Assembly: GCA_030587365.1 (NCBI GenBank)
Contig: JAUQZE010000024.1
Coordinates: forward strand, 45,165 to 109,164
DNA length: 64,000 nucleotides
Direction of reading: 5' to 3'
DNA from: Candidatus Freyarchaeota archaeon
Lineage (GTDB): Archaea; Asgardarchaeota; Jordiarchaeia; Jordiarchaeales; Jordiarchaeaceae
A program made the position numbers and the translations under genes. The notes below the pieces were generated by a model, which did no database searches, was not told the origin of the DNA, and saw only the letters and a list, made by a program, of their open reading frames with translations. Positions 35,127 to 43,952 of this stretch are shown piece by piece. The first letter of the stretch is position 1, and every line of letters begins with the position of its first letter.

Positions 35127-36110
35127 ATGCCAATAGATTTGAAAGTAACACCCGAGTACTTGGATTTGCTAAATAAGGGCGTGGCCCGGGAAATCCAAGT
35201 ATCAGTGCAGTATGTGCTACAGCACTCGAAAATGGAGAAACTCCTGCGCAAGATGATTCCGGAGAACATTCTCCTCGACAAAACAACCTACGAGCAGGTC
35301 GGGAAGGTTTTGAAAGATTTTGCTATCGAAGAGATGAAGCACCTCGGCAAGATTATGGAACGCATTTATATTCTCGGAGGCGAGGCAACCACCAAACCAA
35401 GTCACATCGAGGTCGGCAACTCCTTGCGGGAATTTGGTGAACTAGGATTGAAGGCGGAGACAGAGGCCCTCCAGCTCTACCGAAAAGTCATCGAAATGGC
35501 TGGGAAACTCGGAGACTGGGAGACCCGTGAGATATTTGAGCACATTTACCAAGACGAGGAAAAGCACTTCCTCAAGTTCCAAGACTACAGCGAAATCGAG
35601 GGAGAACCAGAATTCCCCGCAGCGGAGGAAGAAGAATTCCAAGCAATTTATACCGACGACTGGATCGCCCTGTTAAACCGGGCAGTCGCCGGCGAGCTCT
35701 CGGCAATCATCCAGTACACGAACCAACACGAGAAGGAGAATGCCGAACTCAACCGCCGCAAGAAGACCGCCTTAGAGGTCGTCTCCGACAAGACCAAACC
35801 ACACGTGTTCTCCGACCTCCTGAAGTCAATCTTCATGCAGGAGATGGATCACCTCGAAAAGATCGCCGAGCGGATTTACGAGATCAAGAAGGAAGCCACC
35901 GCGGACGTCGATCCACTACCAAACGTCGGTGCTGAAGTGGACGACTGGATCAAGAACGACCGGGACGCCGAGGACTACGCTATCAATCTATACCGCCAAA
36001 TCATCAACAAGGCCTTGGAAATCAATGATGTCCGAACCCGGCTCATATTCGAGCAAATTATCAACCAGGAAGAAGAGCACTTCTGGCGTTTCGACGACTT
36101 CACGCCTTAA
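35127..36110 (+). CDS. double ferritin-like domain protein
   Basis: A 327-residue protein made of two bacterioferritin/DPS-like four-helix units (about 8-160 and 175-325). Each keeps iron ligands: Glu in VAREIQVSVQY, EMKHLGK, and DEEKHFLKF in unit 1; AGELSAIIQY, EMDHLEK and QEEEHFWRF in unit 2. It should oxidise and store iron or reduce peroxide. A tandem fusion of two complete domains is unusual. GGAGG lies seven bases before the ATG. The second half uses more GC-rich codons than its surroundings, which hints at transfer. Confidence 0.85.
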   Translation: MPIDLKVTPEYLDLLNKGVAREIQVSVQYVLQHSKMEKLLRKMIPENILLDKTTYEQVGKVLKDFAIEEMKHLGKIMERIYILGGEATTKPSHIEVGNSLREFGELGLKAETEALQLYRKVIEMAGKLGDWETREIFEHIYQDEEKHFLKFQDYSEIEGEPEFPAAEEEEFQAIYTDDWIALLNRAVAGELSAIIQYTNQHEKENAELNRRKKTALEVVSDKTKPHVFSDLLKSIFMQEMDHLEKIAERIYEIKKEATADVDPLPNVGAEVDDWIKNDRDAEDYAINLYRQIINKALEINDVRTRLIFEQIINQEEEHFWRFDDFTP

Positions 36111-36271
36111 AGCAGCGGGCATTTTTCTTATAGTGAACCATTCAATAGGCTGAAATTTCACTCCTTTCGAGATATACTATATGTTTTTGTGCACCGGCAA
36201 TTTCCTATTTTTTATTCTTGTTTTTTTCTATTTTTTCAATTTTTCTTTTATCTTTTCTTTTTCCCTTTTTT

Positions 36272-36390
36272 CGCTGAGTTATTTTCTTTTTTTCGTAATA
36301 GTTTTCTATTTTTCGTAAATTGCTTTTGGGCAGTTCGGAGGCAATTCGGTATTACCAGAAACCGAAATCACACACAGAACAAAACATAAT
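36272..36390 (+). repeat. dispersed repeat, copy R2 (left half)
   Basis: CGCTGAGT...ATTTTTCGTAA...GAGGCAATTCGGTATTACCA...ACACACAGAACAAAAC matches the reverse complement of about 40265-40385. It follows the ferritin gene and lies in inverted orientation to copy R3. The T-rich DNA just before it (36190-36270) could terminate the ferritin transcript. Confidence 0.72.
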
Positions 36391-36432
36391 AAAAGTGAAA
36401 AAGTTAAAAAATTAGAATTTGAAGAGTACACC

Positions 36433-36594
36433 TTAACAGTCCGGGGTATCAAATTCAAGCAATCGGTAATCTACGCGTTTCTCTGAAAGTTTAGAAACAC
36501 CTAAACAATTCATTCTTAAAACCCAGCAGAAAGGCGTACCATCATCTCTAAAAAGCTTCTCCGCCTGAACCGTCCTGTAATAGTCCTTATACAT
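36433..36594 (-). CDS. short hypothetical ORF downstream of the integrase region
   Basis: A 53-residue frame (MYKDYYRTVQAEKLFRDDGT, then CWVLRMNCLGVSKLSEKRVD to the stop). Composition looks protein-like, but no family or ribosome binding site is recognised. It may be the tail of a degraded gene like its upstream neighbour at 36615-37104. Confidence 0.3.
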   Translation of the reverse strand: MYKDYYRTVQAEKLFRDDGTPFCWVLRMNCLGVSKLSEKRVDYRLLEFDTPDC

Positions 36595-36614
36595 ACAATT
36601 ACTAACTTTCAAGT

Positions 36615-37104
36615 TTAGAGGATCGGAGTCGACTTTTGATAGGAGGTGGAAACCTCAATCCTAATAGATGCAAGGTACTCGAAATATTTTTGAGCAGCAT
36701 CATAAATATCAGAAATCTTTAAAGGCTCTTTTCCCACCAGACTCGCATCCAAAACCAGCTCCACAACCTTATTGAACCCGTCCTCCCCTCTCTTCAAAGA
36801 GCCTCGATAATCTCTATCAGCTTCAAGAAAACCTAGAGAACAGCATTCCAGGAATCCTCAATTTCGTCTATTAATTGAAGTTCGTAGCTTCGGAAACTAT
36901 CAACCGTCTCAAAGGGCGGAAGCCTTTTACTAGTTCTGCTGCCAAGAAAGTTCCCCGTGTGTCGTAGAACTATTTTCATAGTCTTTTCCCAGAATTTTTT
37001 GAATCCTGCCCGCAATCTGCAGAGACCATTGAAACATCAAACCTTATCAACTTCCGCCTCAACCAATCCAGTACGCCCTTTGAATCTTTCTCAAATTTTA
37101 ACAT
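36615..37104 (-). pseudogene. frameshifted hypothetical gene next to the integrase
   Basis: From an ATG at 37104 the frame reads MLKFEKDSKGVLDWLRRKLI, shifts near 37015 into RAGFKKFWEKTMKIVLRHTG and on to DEIEDSWNAVL, then shifts near 36830 into FLEADRDYRGSLKRGEDGFN and on to 36615. The pieces form one protein of about 165 residues broken by two frameshifts. No family recognised. It starts just after the integrase stop and was probably its operon partner. Confidence 0.55.
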
Positions 37105-37131
37105 GTTCTGAGATATTGATTTTACTATGGC

Positions 37132-38220
37132 TTAAGCTTGCTTGTTATCTCCATTTTCCTCAAGACTCTTTATTCTCATCTCAAGATCTTTTACCACCGA
37201 TTCGGGATACCAGGTTTCCACCTCTCCCTTCAGAGGCATACCGCACCTGGAGCAATAATCATTAGAGGAAATATTAGCCTCCTTGCAGCGTGGACATATC
37301 ACCTGACCCAAAGAATTATCCTTAACATCTACACTAATACCAGAAACTCTCAGAACCTCACGCACCACCTCTTTACCGGAGAGATGGCTGTAGACCCCTG
37401 GCATGTTGCTCGTAGACTTCCACCCGAAAAAGCCTTTCATAGTCTGGTCGGAGAGCCTAGTTGAGAGTTCGGTGGCCCTGATATGTCTCATCAAGTGTAC
37501 ATAGGTACGTTTACTTATACCTGCTTTTTTAGCACAGTTTTTAATAATCCTCCAGATGGAGACCGACGATAGACGCTTGCCACGGGAACTGACCCATAGG
37601 GGAGCACTCTTATCCTTCGGTAAAGTGGATAGGTATTCACCCAAAATTCCGGCACTACTAATCAGGGGTATTGCGCGAGGACCGGTCTTACCCTCCACAC
37701 TGAGTACGAATCCGTAATTGACCGGGATAATAGAACCAACATTTAATCCCCTAAGCTCCTCCCTCCTTATACCAGACTCTAAAAGCACACTCAAAAGAGC
37801 CCTATCACGAAGCGTTCTGGCGCTATTAACAAGCTTAGCAATTTCCTCCTTATCCAGCAAATCCTCCGACTTTATTTTTGTTCTTATGGAAGGAATCTTG
37901 ATCCAATCCGCTCTAGAACTCTTTTTACCCCTATCCAGCCACTGGTAGAAGGCACGAACGCAAATGCGGTAAAGCCTAATAGAAGAATCGGAAACCTCAC
38001 TCCTTTCTCTCCTTCGTTCAAGTTCACCGAAAAACTTCTTAAGATCCGCCATTGTGACCTCTTCAAAGTCTTTCCCATGATAATTCACTAACAGGCTTAG
38101 AGATTTTTCGTAGTTCTTTAAGGTCAGCGATTTGGCCTGTGACTCAGCTCTCTTCTCGTTCAGAAATTTATTAAGGAGCTCCTTCTGACCTGTGTTAAGT
38201 GTATAATTTCTCTGCCGCAT
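37132..38220 (-). CDS. tyrosine recombinase/integrase with C-terminal zinc ribbon
   Basis: About 362 residues from the ATG at 38220 (MRQRNYTLN). An N-terminal SAM-like core-binding domain (about 20-100) precedes the catalytic domain with Arg152 in GIRREEL, Lys178, HLMRH (His242/Arg245), Trp267 and the nucleophile Tyr277 in GVYSHLS. A zinc ribbon (CPRC and CSRC, about 310-330) and a short coiled coil are added at the C-terminus. It should catalyse site-specific recombination. Adjacent decayed genes, flanking inverted repeats R2/R3 and an upstream palindrome suggest a remnant integrated element. Confidence 0.9.
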   Translation of the reverse strand: MRQRNYTLNTGQKELLNKFLNEKRAESQAKSLTLKNYEKSLSLLVNYHGKDFEEVTMADLKKFFGELERRRERSEVSDSSIRLYRICVRAFYQWLDRGKKSSRADWIKIPSIRTKIKSEDLLDKEEIAKLVNSARTLRDRALLSVLLESGIRREELRGLNVGSIIPVNYGFVLSVEGKTGPRAIPLISSAGILGEYLSTLPKDKSAPLWVSSRGKRLSSVSIWRIIKNCAKKAGISKRTYVHLMRHIRATELSTRLSDQTMKGFFGWKSTSNMPGVYSHLSGKEVVREVLRVSGISVDVKDNSLGQVICPRCKEANISSNDYCSRCGMPLKGEVETWYPESVVKDLEMRIKSLEENGDNKQA

Positions 38221-38303
38221 GGGTTTTCCCCTTGAAAATTGGTGAAAATTGCTTGAAAAGTATGGTGTGGAACTTCTATATAAAGGTAACATTTCATAAT
38301 GGT

Positions 38304-38326
38304 AAATGTTCCTTTGGAGAACATTT
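38304..38326. promoter_or_regulatory. inverted repeat upstream of the integrase gene
   Basis: AAATGTTC (38304-38311) and GAACATTT (38319-38326) are perfect inverted arms with a seven-base spacer, about 85 bases before the integrase ATG. A related AACATTTCAT string at 38288-38297 repeats one arm. It could be an operator or an integrase-binding site. Confidence 0.5.
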
Positions 38327-38480
38327 CATTCTTTGCAGATCTCCCATTTCCCACCAAATCTACCCGGGTACTCCTCCAGTGGAGCAACGTAAACCCTAAT
38401 CGGTATGAATCCCCTTGGAACCCTTAAAAGGTTAGGGGTGATTACTAGCTGGTAGAAAGAAGAACGCTCATGGAACAGGT

Positions 38481-38792
38481 TTAGAACAATTGTATAAAAT
38501 TCCAGACGACAACAAAAATAAACCAACAAACCAAGATTACAACACATCCTAACGCTAATTTCTTATCATACTTATGTAAAACTAGGAGAGCGACTGTTCC
38601 TAAAGCAACCATTCCTAATTTTCCAATTTCAAATAGACCCGCGTTGTAAAAGAAGTTAATCAGTGGATTTAATTCTATGAATCCACAGGCTAAGGCGGTT
38701 TTCGTTTCGATTAAGTCTATTGCATTCAACATATTTAACCCAAAAAGTAAAGAAATGAATTTTTTATTTCTAAAAGCAGATATCTCAACCAT
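38481..38792 (-). CDS. small membrane protein (DUF5658-like)
   Basis: A 103-residue protein with three hydrophobic helices (about 12-30, 50-70, 78-100) and the motif NAIDLIETKTAL followed by ELNPLINFFYNAG, which resembles DUF5658 membrane proteins of archaea. Function unknown. GTGGGGT precedes the ATG. Confidence 0.7.
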   Translation of the reverse strand: MVEISAFRNKKFISLLFGLNMLNAIDLIETKTALACGFIELNPLINFFYNAGLFEIGKLGMVALGTVALLVLHKYDKKLALGCVVILVCWFIFVVVWNFIQLF

Positions 38793-39366
38793 TTTATTAC
38801 CCCACGTTATTTAGGTGGAATAGGAAAAAAGAACACTACACTAAGCTCACTAAATATAAAGTGTACAACAGACCAAAAAATATGTTTTGGTACCCCTCCC
38901 TACCATTTAATACGAAATAGTACTCCGAAAACATAAAACCAAAATAAACCAAACCCATTGCCGATACACTTTACTGTTCCTCTTCGTGGCGGTGCTGTCT
39001 CTCCTCCTATTCTAGATATCTAGTACACTTCATCTATTGCTGTTATGAAAAGATTTAAGGTTATGAAAGATTAACAACCCTAAAAACCGTAAAAACAATT
39101 CGGATTAGTTCAGCATTATTTTCTAGGTTTTGGAAAAAATTTTTCGAGACCCATTCAATTTTTGAAAACCAAGTACATTCCTGAACTTTCTATCTTTTAT
39201 AGGCTCATTTTAGTAATAGTACTTCGTGAAAGATTGAATTGTTGGGAAAGTTTCGATAATTGCCAAGGGGAAATTAAGTTTAGAACGTTCTCCCTATTAC
39301 TCAAAAACATTTATATCATTTATTAAACCCATATTCTGCCATAAACGGAAATGGATAGTGTAAATA
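38793..39366. other. intergenic stretch between divergent genes
   Basis: About 570 bases with no supported gene. It contains AT-rich promoter-like DNA near 39300-39340 ahead of the membrane protease-like gene. No repeat copy lies here. Confidence 0.35.
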
Positions 39367-40185
39367 TTGGATGGACTTGGAGTCATATTCGGAGTTGCAC
39401 TTTCTGTGCTTTATCCTTTAATCATCTGGCTCCTGGTAAAGAAAGTGAGATACGAACAAGAATCCTACCGTTACCTTTTCGCAGCGTTCATACTGGGAGC
39501 GGCAGTGTTTTACTTGGCTTATATGAGGAAATTCTATGTTGCGTTATTCAGTGGAGCGGCTCTTTACGGTATTGACCTTGTAACTACAGGTTTTATTGAG
39601 GAAGTGGCAAAACTTCTGATTCTAATGATTCCCCTCATAAGAAACAGAATAGATGAGAAGAACGGCGCATTCTACGGATTAGTGGTGGGATTGGGTTTCG
39701 GAGGCGGCGAAGCCATAATGGTGCTAGCTACAGTGGCGACATCATTCTATCTCAATCAAATCACCCTAATCTTCGATCTAATGATTTTTAATACTCTGTT
39801 AACTCTGGGTCTTACGCAGATGGAGATTCTTATTGTTGGCTTTTTAGTTCTTCCCCAGCTTATCTCCGAGATCCTTACGTTGTTATCAGTGGTTTTCTTA
39901 CCCACTCTAGCGGGGATTCCCCTACTCGCGGTTTATGAGAGACTGATAGCAGTACTATTCCACGCCTCAAGCGCAGCTATCATCGGCTACGGTCTGGTTA
40001 GAGGCAAAACGCTGAAGTACTACCTGGCAGCAGTTATTCTTCACATATTGCTGAATTCCTTTGCGCTTCTGTATACTTTCGGTGTTATAGATGTTCTTGC
40101 GGTTGAAGCTATAATCACAGTATTCGCGGTGGCACTGTTTGTTTACGTCATGTACAAGACAGTTTGGACAGTGGAGGCCTCTTGA
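39367..40185 (+). CDS. PrsW/YhfC-type intramembrane protease-like protein
   Basis: A 272-residue protein with about eight transmembrane helices and the conserved in-membrane motifs of this metalloprotease superfamily: GFIEEVAKLL (about 77-86), LGFGGGEAIM (about 115), FHASSAAIIGYGL (about 198) and ILHILLNSF (about 225). The paired glutamates and histidines would form the active site. The substrate is unknown. It starts with TTG; the ribosome binding site is unclear. It is followed by the terminator half of repeat R3. Confidence 0.75.
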   Translation: MDGLGVIFGVALSVLYPLIIWLLVKKVRYEQESYRYLFAAFILGAAVFYLAYMRKFYVALFSGAALYGIDLVTTGFIEEVAKLLILMIPLIRNRIDEKNGAFYGLVVGLGFGGGEAIMVLATVATSFYLNQITLIFDLMIFNTLLTLGLTQMEILIVGFLVLPQLISEILTLLSVVFLPTLAGIPLLAVYERLIAVLFHASSAAIIGYGLVRGKTLKYYLAAVILHILLNSFALLYTFGVIDVLAVEAIITVFAVALFVYVMYKTVWTVEAS

Positions 40186-40195
40186 AGTAAAAATG

Positions 40196-40385
40196 AGGAT
40201 AGGGCTGGAAAGGGTTTAATGCCTTTCCGGTCTTAACTTTTTACTTTTTTCTGTTTTAAACTTGGTTTTGTGTGTTACTTTTGCTTTTGGTAATACCGAA
40301 TTGCCTCGGAACTACCTTCAAGATAGTTTTCGAAAAATAGTTAAGATTTTCGAAATATCGGAAATTACTCAGTGGAATCAAGCAA
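40196..40385 (-). repeat. dispersed repeat, copy R3 (longest copy, inverted)
   Basis: A ~190-bp copy whose reverse complement joins the segments seen separately in R2 (36272-36390) and R1 (34671-34750). It includes GAGGCAATTCGGTATTACCA and the hairpin GGAAAGG/CCTTTCC (40206-40227) directly after the protease-like gene. Confidence 0.72.
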
Positions 40386-40490
40386 AACTAAAATATAGCT
40401 AAAAAATAAAAAATATTTAAAAAATAAATACTAAATAATAAATATCTATTAAAAAAAATTTTGATTTAAATTTTAATCAAAGAATATTCC

Positions 40491-40802
40491 ATGAGGGAAA
40501 TCCGACTAAACCATTCCACACGTGTTGATCCCCTTATTCAAAGTTCCCCTGCTCTGGTTTCTTTTGCTGGTCTGTTGGAGCGGTTAAATGCAATTGGCCT
40601 CCCGCTCACCCGAATCTTTCCTAATAGGAAGAGCAATCCTTCTACTATTATGTTCTATCAGTATGCCATTTTATTCGAAAAATTATTATTTACACATGTT
40701 AGTGAGTACACTTTCTTGGTTCTGTTTCCGGGACATGTAGAGTTCATTAATTTTCTAGTTATTTATATAACTTTTTTCAGAGAAGCGACAGGGAGGCAAT
40801 GA
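40491..40802 (+). pseudogene. possible transposase remnant
   Basis: A 103-residue frame starting MREIRLNHSTRVDPLIQSSP with ALVSFAGLLERLNAIGLPL, a pattern like the N-terminus of archaeal IS4-group transposases; the rest (from about residue 50) is hydrophobic and does not continue the family. No downstream catalytic domain exists, so it is at most a fragment. Confidence 0.3.
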
Positions 40803-41131
40803 GTCTGCTATTTTTTATGTGGTGATTTTTTTATTGTTTTGTTAATTGCTAATTCCCTCTTTTCTTTCACCTTTAAGGATGTTTTCTTGTACTTCACACC
40901 TTCTCTAAGCGTGAAATCCTCCCCTAAACACGGGTCTAAACCAAATGCCTTCCACCGCAATCAACGGAAAAGTGGATGCACAAGAATATAAAAATTAGGA
41001 GATAATAAAACATAGACTTATTGACAGGGAGTAATCCCAATAATCTTAGTAAATTTATAGTTTTTTTCTGTAATTATTAGCATTTTAGCTATTTTAAGCA
41101 ATTGTCGTAGACCCCAAATTTAATAACAATA
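40803..41131. other. intergenic stretch without a supported gene
   Basis: About 330 bases of mixed composition between the transposase-like fragment and the promoter of the membrane gene at 41232. No open frame with recognisable similarity, repeat copy or hairpin was seen. Confidence 0.35.
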
Positions 41132-41141
41132 AAGCTTATAA

Positions 41142-41149
41142 GTATAAAT
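41142..41149 (+). promoter_or_regulatory. TATA-type promoter of membrane protein gene
   Basis: GCTTATAAGTATAAATT at 41134-41150 contains a good archaeal TATA box about 85 bases before the ATG at 41232, which implies a leader of about 55-60 bases. Confidence 0.45.
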
Positions 41150-41231
41150 TCCGAATTCAAGACAATAGCACAGTAGTTAGTGCTATTAACCAACCCCTAG
41201 TTTAGGGAAAAAATAGAAGGAGGAAGAAAGC

Positions 41232-41717
41232 ATGGTCGAAGCGAAAGCCTGGACAATCCTGGGGATTATTGGCGGTATCTTCGCAATTCTCGAAGGCATT
41301 CTCATCTATATAGGCGGTATACAAGCTCAGAATACCCTAATAACCTACTTCCTTATTTTCAGCGGGCCAGCAATAGCTAGTTTCCTTGGACTAACTGCAC
41401 TTGCCGCACTCCTAACTCAGATACAAACATGGCTTTTGTTCTATTTGCAGTACATTTCCCCATCTATAGCGACGATCCTCCCAACACTGGTTGGCCCCTT
41501 AGGGACGATGATGGGCTGGCAGGGTGGAGGTTATGTCTCAATTGCAGGTGTAGCTATTGCAGTCTTGGGAGTCTTGATACTTCTCGGAGCTATCGCAAGC
41601 ATGAGGAGCAAGGCGGGAGCAGCTATTTTGATAATCTTCGGTATCCTTGGAACATTTTCACTTAACTTCGGCGGAATACTAGCTCTAATTGGTGGCCTGG
41701 CGCTCTGGTTCGAATAG
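41232..41717 (+). CDS. four-helix membrane protein
   Basis: A 161-residue, very hydrophobic protein with about four transmembrane helices and glycine-rich ends (GIIGGIFAILEGILIYIGG; GGILALIGGLALW). GAAGGAGGAAGAAAGC precedes the ATG. Its layout is like that of the next gene (41946), and both resemble small DUF4064-type membrane proteins. Function unknown. Confidence 0.7.
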   Translation: MVEAKAWTILGIIGGIFAILEGILIYIGGIQAQNTLITYFLIFSGPAIASFLGLTALAALLTQIQTWLLFYLQYISPSIATILPTLVGPLGTMMGWQGGGYVSIAGVAIAVLGVLILLGAIASMRSKAGAAILIIFGILGTFSLNFGGILALIGGLALWFE

Positions 41718-41945
41718 TAGAAACGTAGAGTAACATAATTTTGGTTAAATAACCTTTTTTCTTTTTTTTAATTTAAAATAGAAACACAATCACAATGGTA
41801 GTTAAACTTTTAATTCTACGAATTTTATTGGATGAAAATGAAGGAGTATCCCATAAATGATTATGGATCCAGTACCAAGCTAAGCATAAGGGCATAACAA
41901 CATGTTGCCTAATGGAATTGATTATTATTATAAGAGGGTTTTTTA

Positions 41946-42395
41946 ATGTCTCAAGTTTCACAGATGGGATTTATTCTGATTGGGGGTATTGGCGGTTTAT
42001 TCGCTATAATTAGTGGATTGGTAATACTGCTCATCGGAACAAGTATCCGGGGAAATATTCTTCTGTTTGTGGGGATGTCTTTCCTTTTTCCAATGTTTAT
42101 CCAGCAGTTTCTTACCTATATTTCAGCAATATTTCCCCCTGTTGGTTTGATAGCGCTGGGTCCATTAGGAGGTTATTTTGTGGGCCGTATCATTTGGGAT
42201 ATAACTACTTTTGGGATTATTGTTTCGGTTCACGGTTTCGTTATCCTTCTGAGTGCTTTCGGTGCTTGGACGGGTAACAAGTGGTACGCGGCTATTTTAA
42301 TTCTCTTCGGTCTAATGGGTGTCTTCGCTTTCTTTAACTTTGGTGGTCTAATGGGACTCGTAAGCGGAGTTGTACTGTGGCACCACCTGAAATAA
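41946..42395 (+). CDS. four-helix membrane protein, related to upstream gene
   Basis: A 149-residue protein with four hydrophobic helices: IGGIGGLFAIISGLVILLIG at the N-terminus and FGGLMGLVSGVVLW at the C-terminus mirror the gene at 41232. It is 228 bases downstream on the same strand, so it may be separately transcribed. Function unknown. Confidence 0.7.
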   Translation: MSQVSQMGFILIGGIGGLFAIISGLVILLIGTSIRGNILLFVGMSFLFPMFIQQFLTYISAIFPPVGLIALGPLGGYFVGRIIWDITTFGIIVSVHGFVILLSAFGAWTGNKWYAAILILFGLMGVFAFFNFGGLMGLVSGVVLWHHLK

Positions 42396-42701
42396 ACCAA
42401 AAATTGGATTAACTATTTTTTACTTTTAATAGCTACGTTTAAGCCTTTTTTATTAGCTCGTTATGTGAAATTCGTGCTGTGTGTTGTCGTTTCAATAGTT
42501 GTTTCTTTTTTCTTTTGGCTGATATTTTCACTCTTCGCCTAGGTTCTGCAAGAGCGATCATGCCTACTCTTTACTAAACTTCCTTAAACATACTCGTAAC
42601 GTCTGTGTCAACATATGCAAAAAATATATATGAAATAGGGATTAGTTTATATTATAATAACACCACACCACTCTAGAATTAGAAGTGTGGAGGGAATAAG
42701 C
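42396..42701. other. promoter-bearing spacer
   Basis: A 300-base spacer with an AAAAAATATATATG box at 42619-42632, about 70 bases before the GTG start of the roadblock-like gene. No gene is supported. Confidence 0.4.
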
Positions 42702-43094
42702 GTGTCTGAGCTAAATGTGAATAAGCTGATTGAACTCGTGGAACTAAACATTGGCAGTTGGAAGCCCGAAGCAATAGTCATAGTTGACGTAAACTATAAG
42801 ATTTGGGGTGAAAAAGGAATTATTTTAAAAGAGGTCCTTGACTATTATAGGAAATTCCCCCTTTCTGATATGCATGTAGGGGACATCCTTCACAACAGTA
42901 ACACTTTTCTTATGAAGATCACGGAAAAAACGGGAATCATAGTTGCAATGAAAGACCCCCAAGTAGCTAAGCTCGCGGCAATTAATCTCGGTGGTAGAAT
43001 AAATGCCTTCTCAGAATTCTATACTATTGAAAAATTCGTTAAGGAAAAAGATAAAAAATCCATACTTGGTAGAATCCTGGGAACGGGAGATTAA
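42702..43094 (+). CDS. roadblock/LC7-like protein, paralogue 1
   Basis: About 130 residues from the GTG at 42702, which has GGAGG eight bases upstream. The alpha/beta pattern IVIVDVNYKIWGEKG, SDMHVGDILHNSNTFLMKIT and GIIVAMKDPQVAKLAAINL fits the roadblock/LC7 fold: a central sheet with helices, as in MglB and LAMTOR/Ragulator-type proteins that act with small GTPases. No GTPase is encoded nearby. It is a close paralogue of the gene at 43543. Confidence 0.65.
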   Translation: MSELNVNKLIELVELNIGSWKPEAIVIVDVNYKIWGEKGIILKEVLDYYRKFPLSDMHVGDILHNSNTFLMKITEKTGIIVAMKDPQVAKLAAINLGGRINAFSEFYTIEKFVKEKDKKSILGRILGTGD

Positions 43095-43542
43095 ATGTGG
43101 TAACATTACCCGCAATCGAGTTACTGCGCCTGCAGATTCAGCCCTAACCGCGAGTGCGCGATTTATCTATCAAAAGCGCTACGCGGAAAATAGCCAAAAA
43201 ATCGCCTTATTCCTTATCGGTTTTTCATGCTGCTGTCAACATTCTGTATCTCTATTAATCGGATTTATGCAGGTGTTCTTCAAATAGACACTACAATGAT
43301 ATAATATTCTTCTTCAATAATCTTCTTCGGAGCATCACTCCTCATTCTAATATTAATAATTGGAATTCGATAACTCTGCTGACAGCTTGCTGAGTTTACA
43401 GTTCATGAAGATAGAGTCAAGTAAAATATAGAAAATCCTATTAGAATATATACAGATTAGTAGTAAAATATAAAAAGCAATACTTAATCTGTATAATAAG
43501 ATACGCATAAGGCTTTAATTAATACTCTTGGAGGATGGCGTT
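43095..43542. other. spacer between the two roadblock-like genes
   Basis: An open frame (43003-43287) crosses from the preceding gene but has no family features and odd composition, so it is not called. A TATA-like AAAATATAAAAAG lies at 43465-43477, upstream of the next gene. Confidence 0.35.
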
Positions 43543-43950
43543 TTGTCAGTACCCAGTGTAGATGGTATGATTGAACTGGTAGAGATGAACATAGGTACTT
43601 GGAAACCCAAGGGATTGGCTATAGTAGATATAAACTATAAGGTATGGGGTGAAAAGGGAAGTTCCTCAAAAGACCTTATCGACTACTACAAGAAGTTCCC
43701 CTTATCAGAAATGCATGTAGGAGACAGTATCCACAACAGTAACTCTTTCCTCATGAAGGTCACAGAGAAAACGGGAATCATAGTTATTATGAGGGACATC
43801 AACTTAGCGAGGCTTTCCGCAATAAACCTCAGGGGAAGAATCAATGCCCTATCAGACTTCTACTCTTTAGAGAAACTCGTAAAGGAAAAAGATAAAGATA
43901 AGAGGTCTAGGCTTGGCGAGGCCGCGAAAACCGAAGAGGGAATTTGGTAA
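43543..43950 (+). CDS. roadblock/LC7-like protein, paralogue 2
   Basis: About 135 residues from a TTG at 43543, eight bases after GGAGG. It is strongly similar to the gene at 42702 along its whole length (NIGTWKPKGLAIVDINYKVW, MHVGDSIHNSNSFLMKVTEK), with a charged C-terminal extension of about 10 residues. The next gene, a membrane protein, starts two bases after its stop, so the two are translationally linked. This suggests a roadblock-type adaptor working at the membrane (inference). Confidence 0.68.
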   Translation: MSVPSVDGMIELVEMNIGTWKPKGLAIVDINYKVWGEKGSSSKDLIDYYKKFPLSEMHVGDSIHNSNSFLMKVTEKTGIIVIMRDINLARLSAINLRGRINALSDFYSLEKLVKEKDKDKRSRLGEAAKTEEGIW

Positions 43951-43952
43951 GC

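Noticed and set aside
41232..42395. Considered as further copies of the membrane family M (52.7, 55.1, 63.0 kb)
   Set aside because: Hydrophobic layout is similar, but the conserved RGALLTGT and VGFYG-YxAGG motifs are missing, so only a general resemblance remains.
43003..43287. 94-residue frame after the first roadblock-like gene
   Set aside because: Overlaps the preceding gene in another frame by about 90 bases, with atypical composition and no ribosome binding site.
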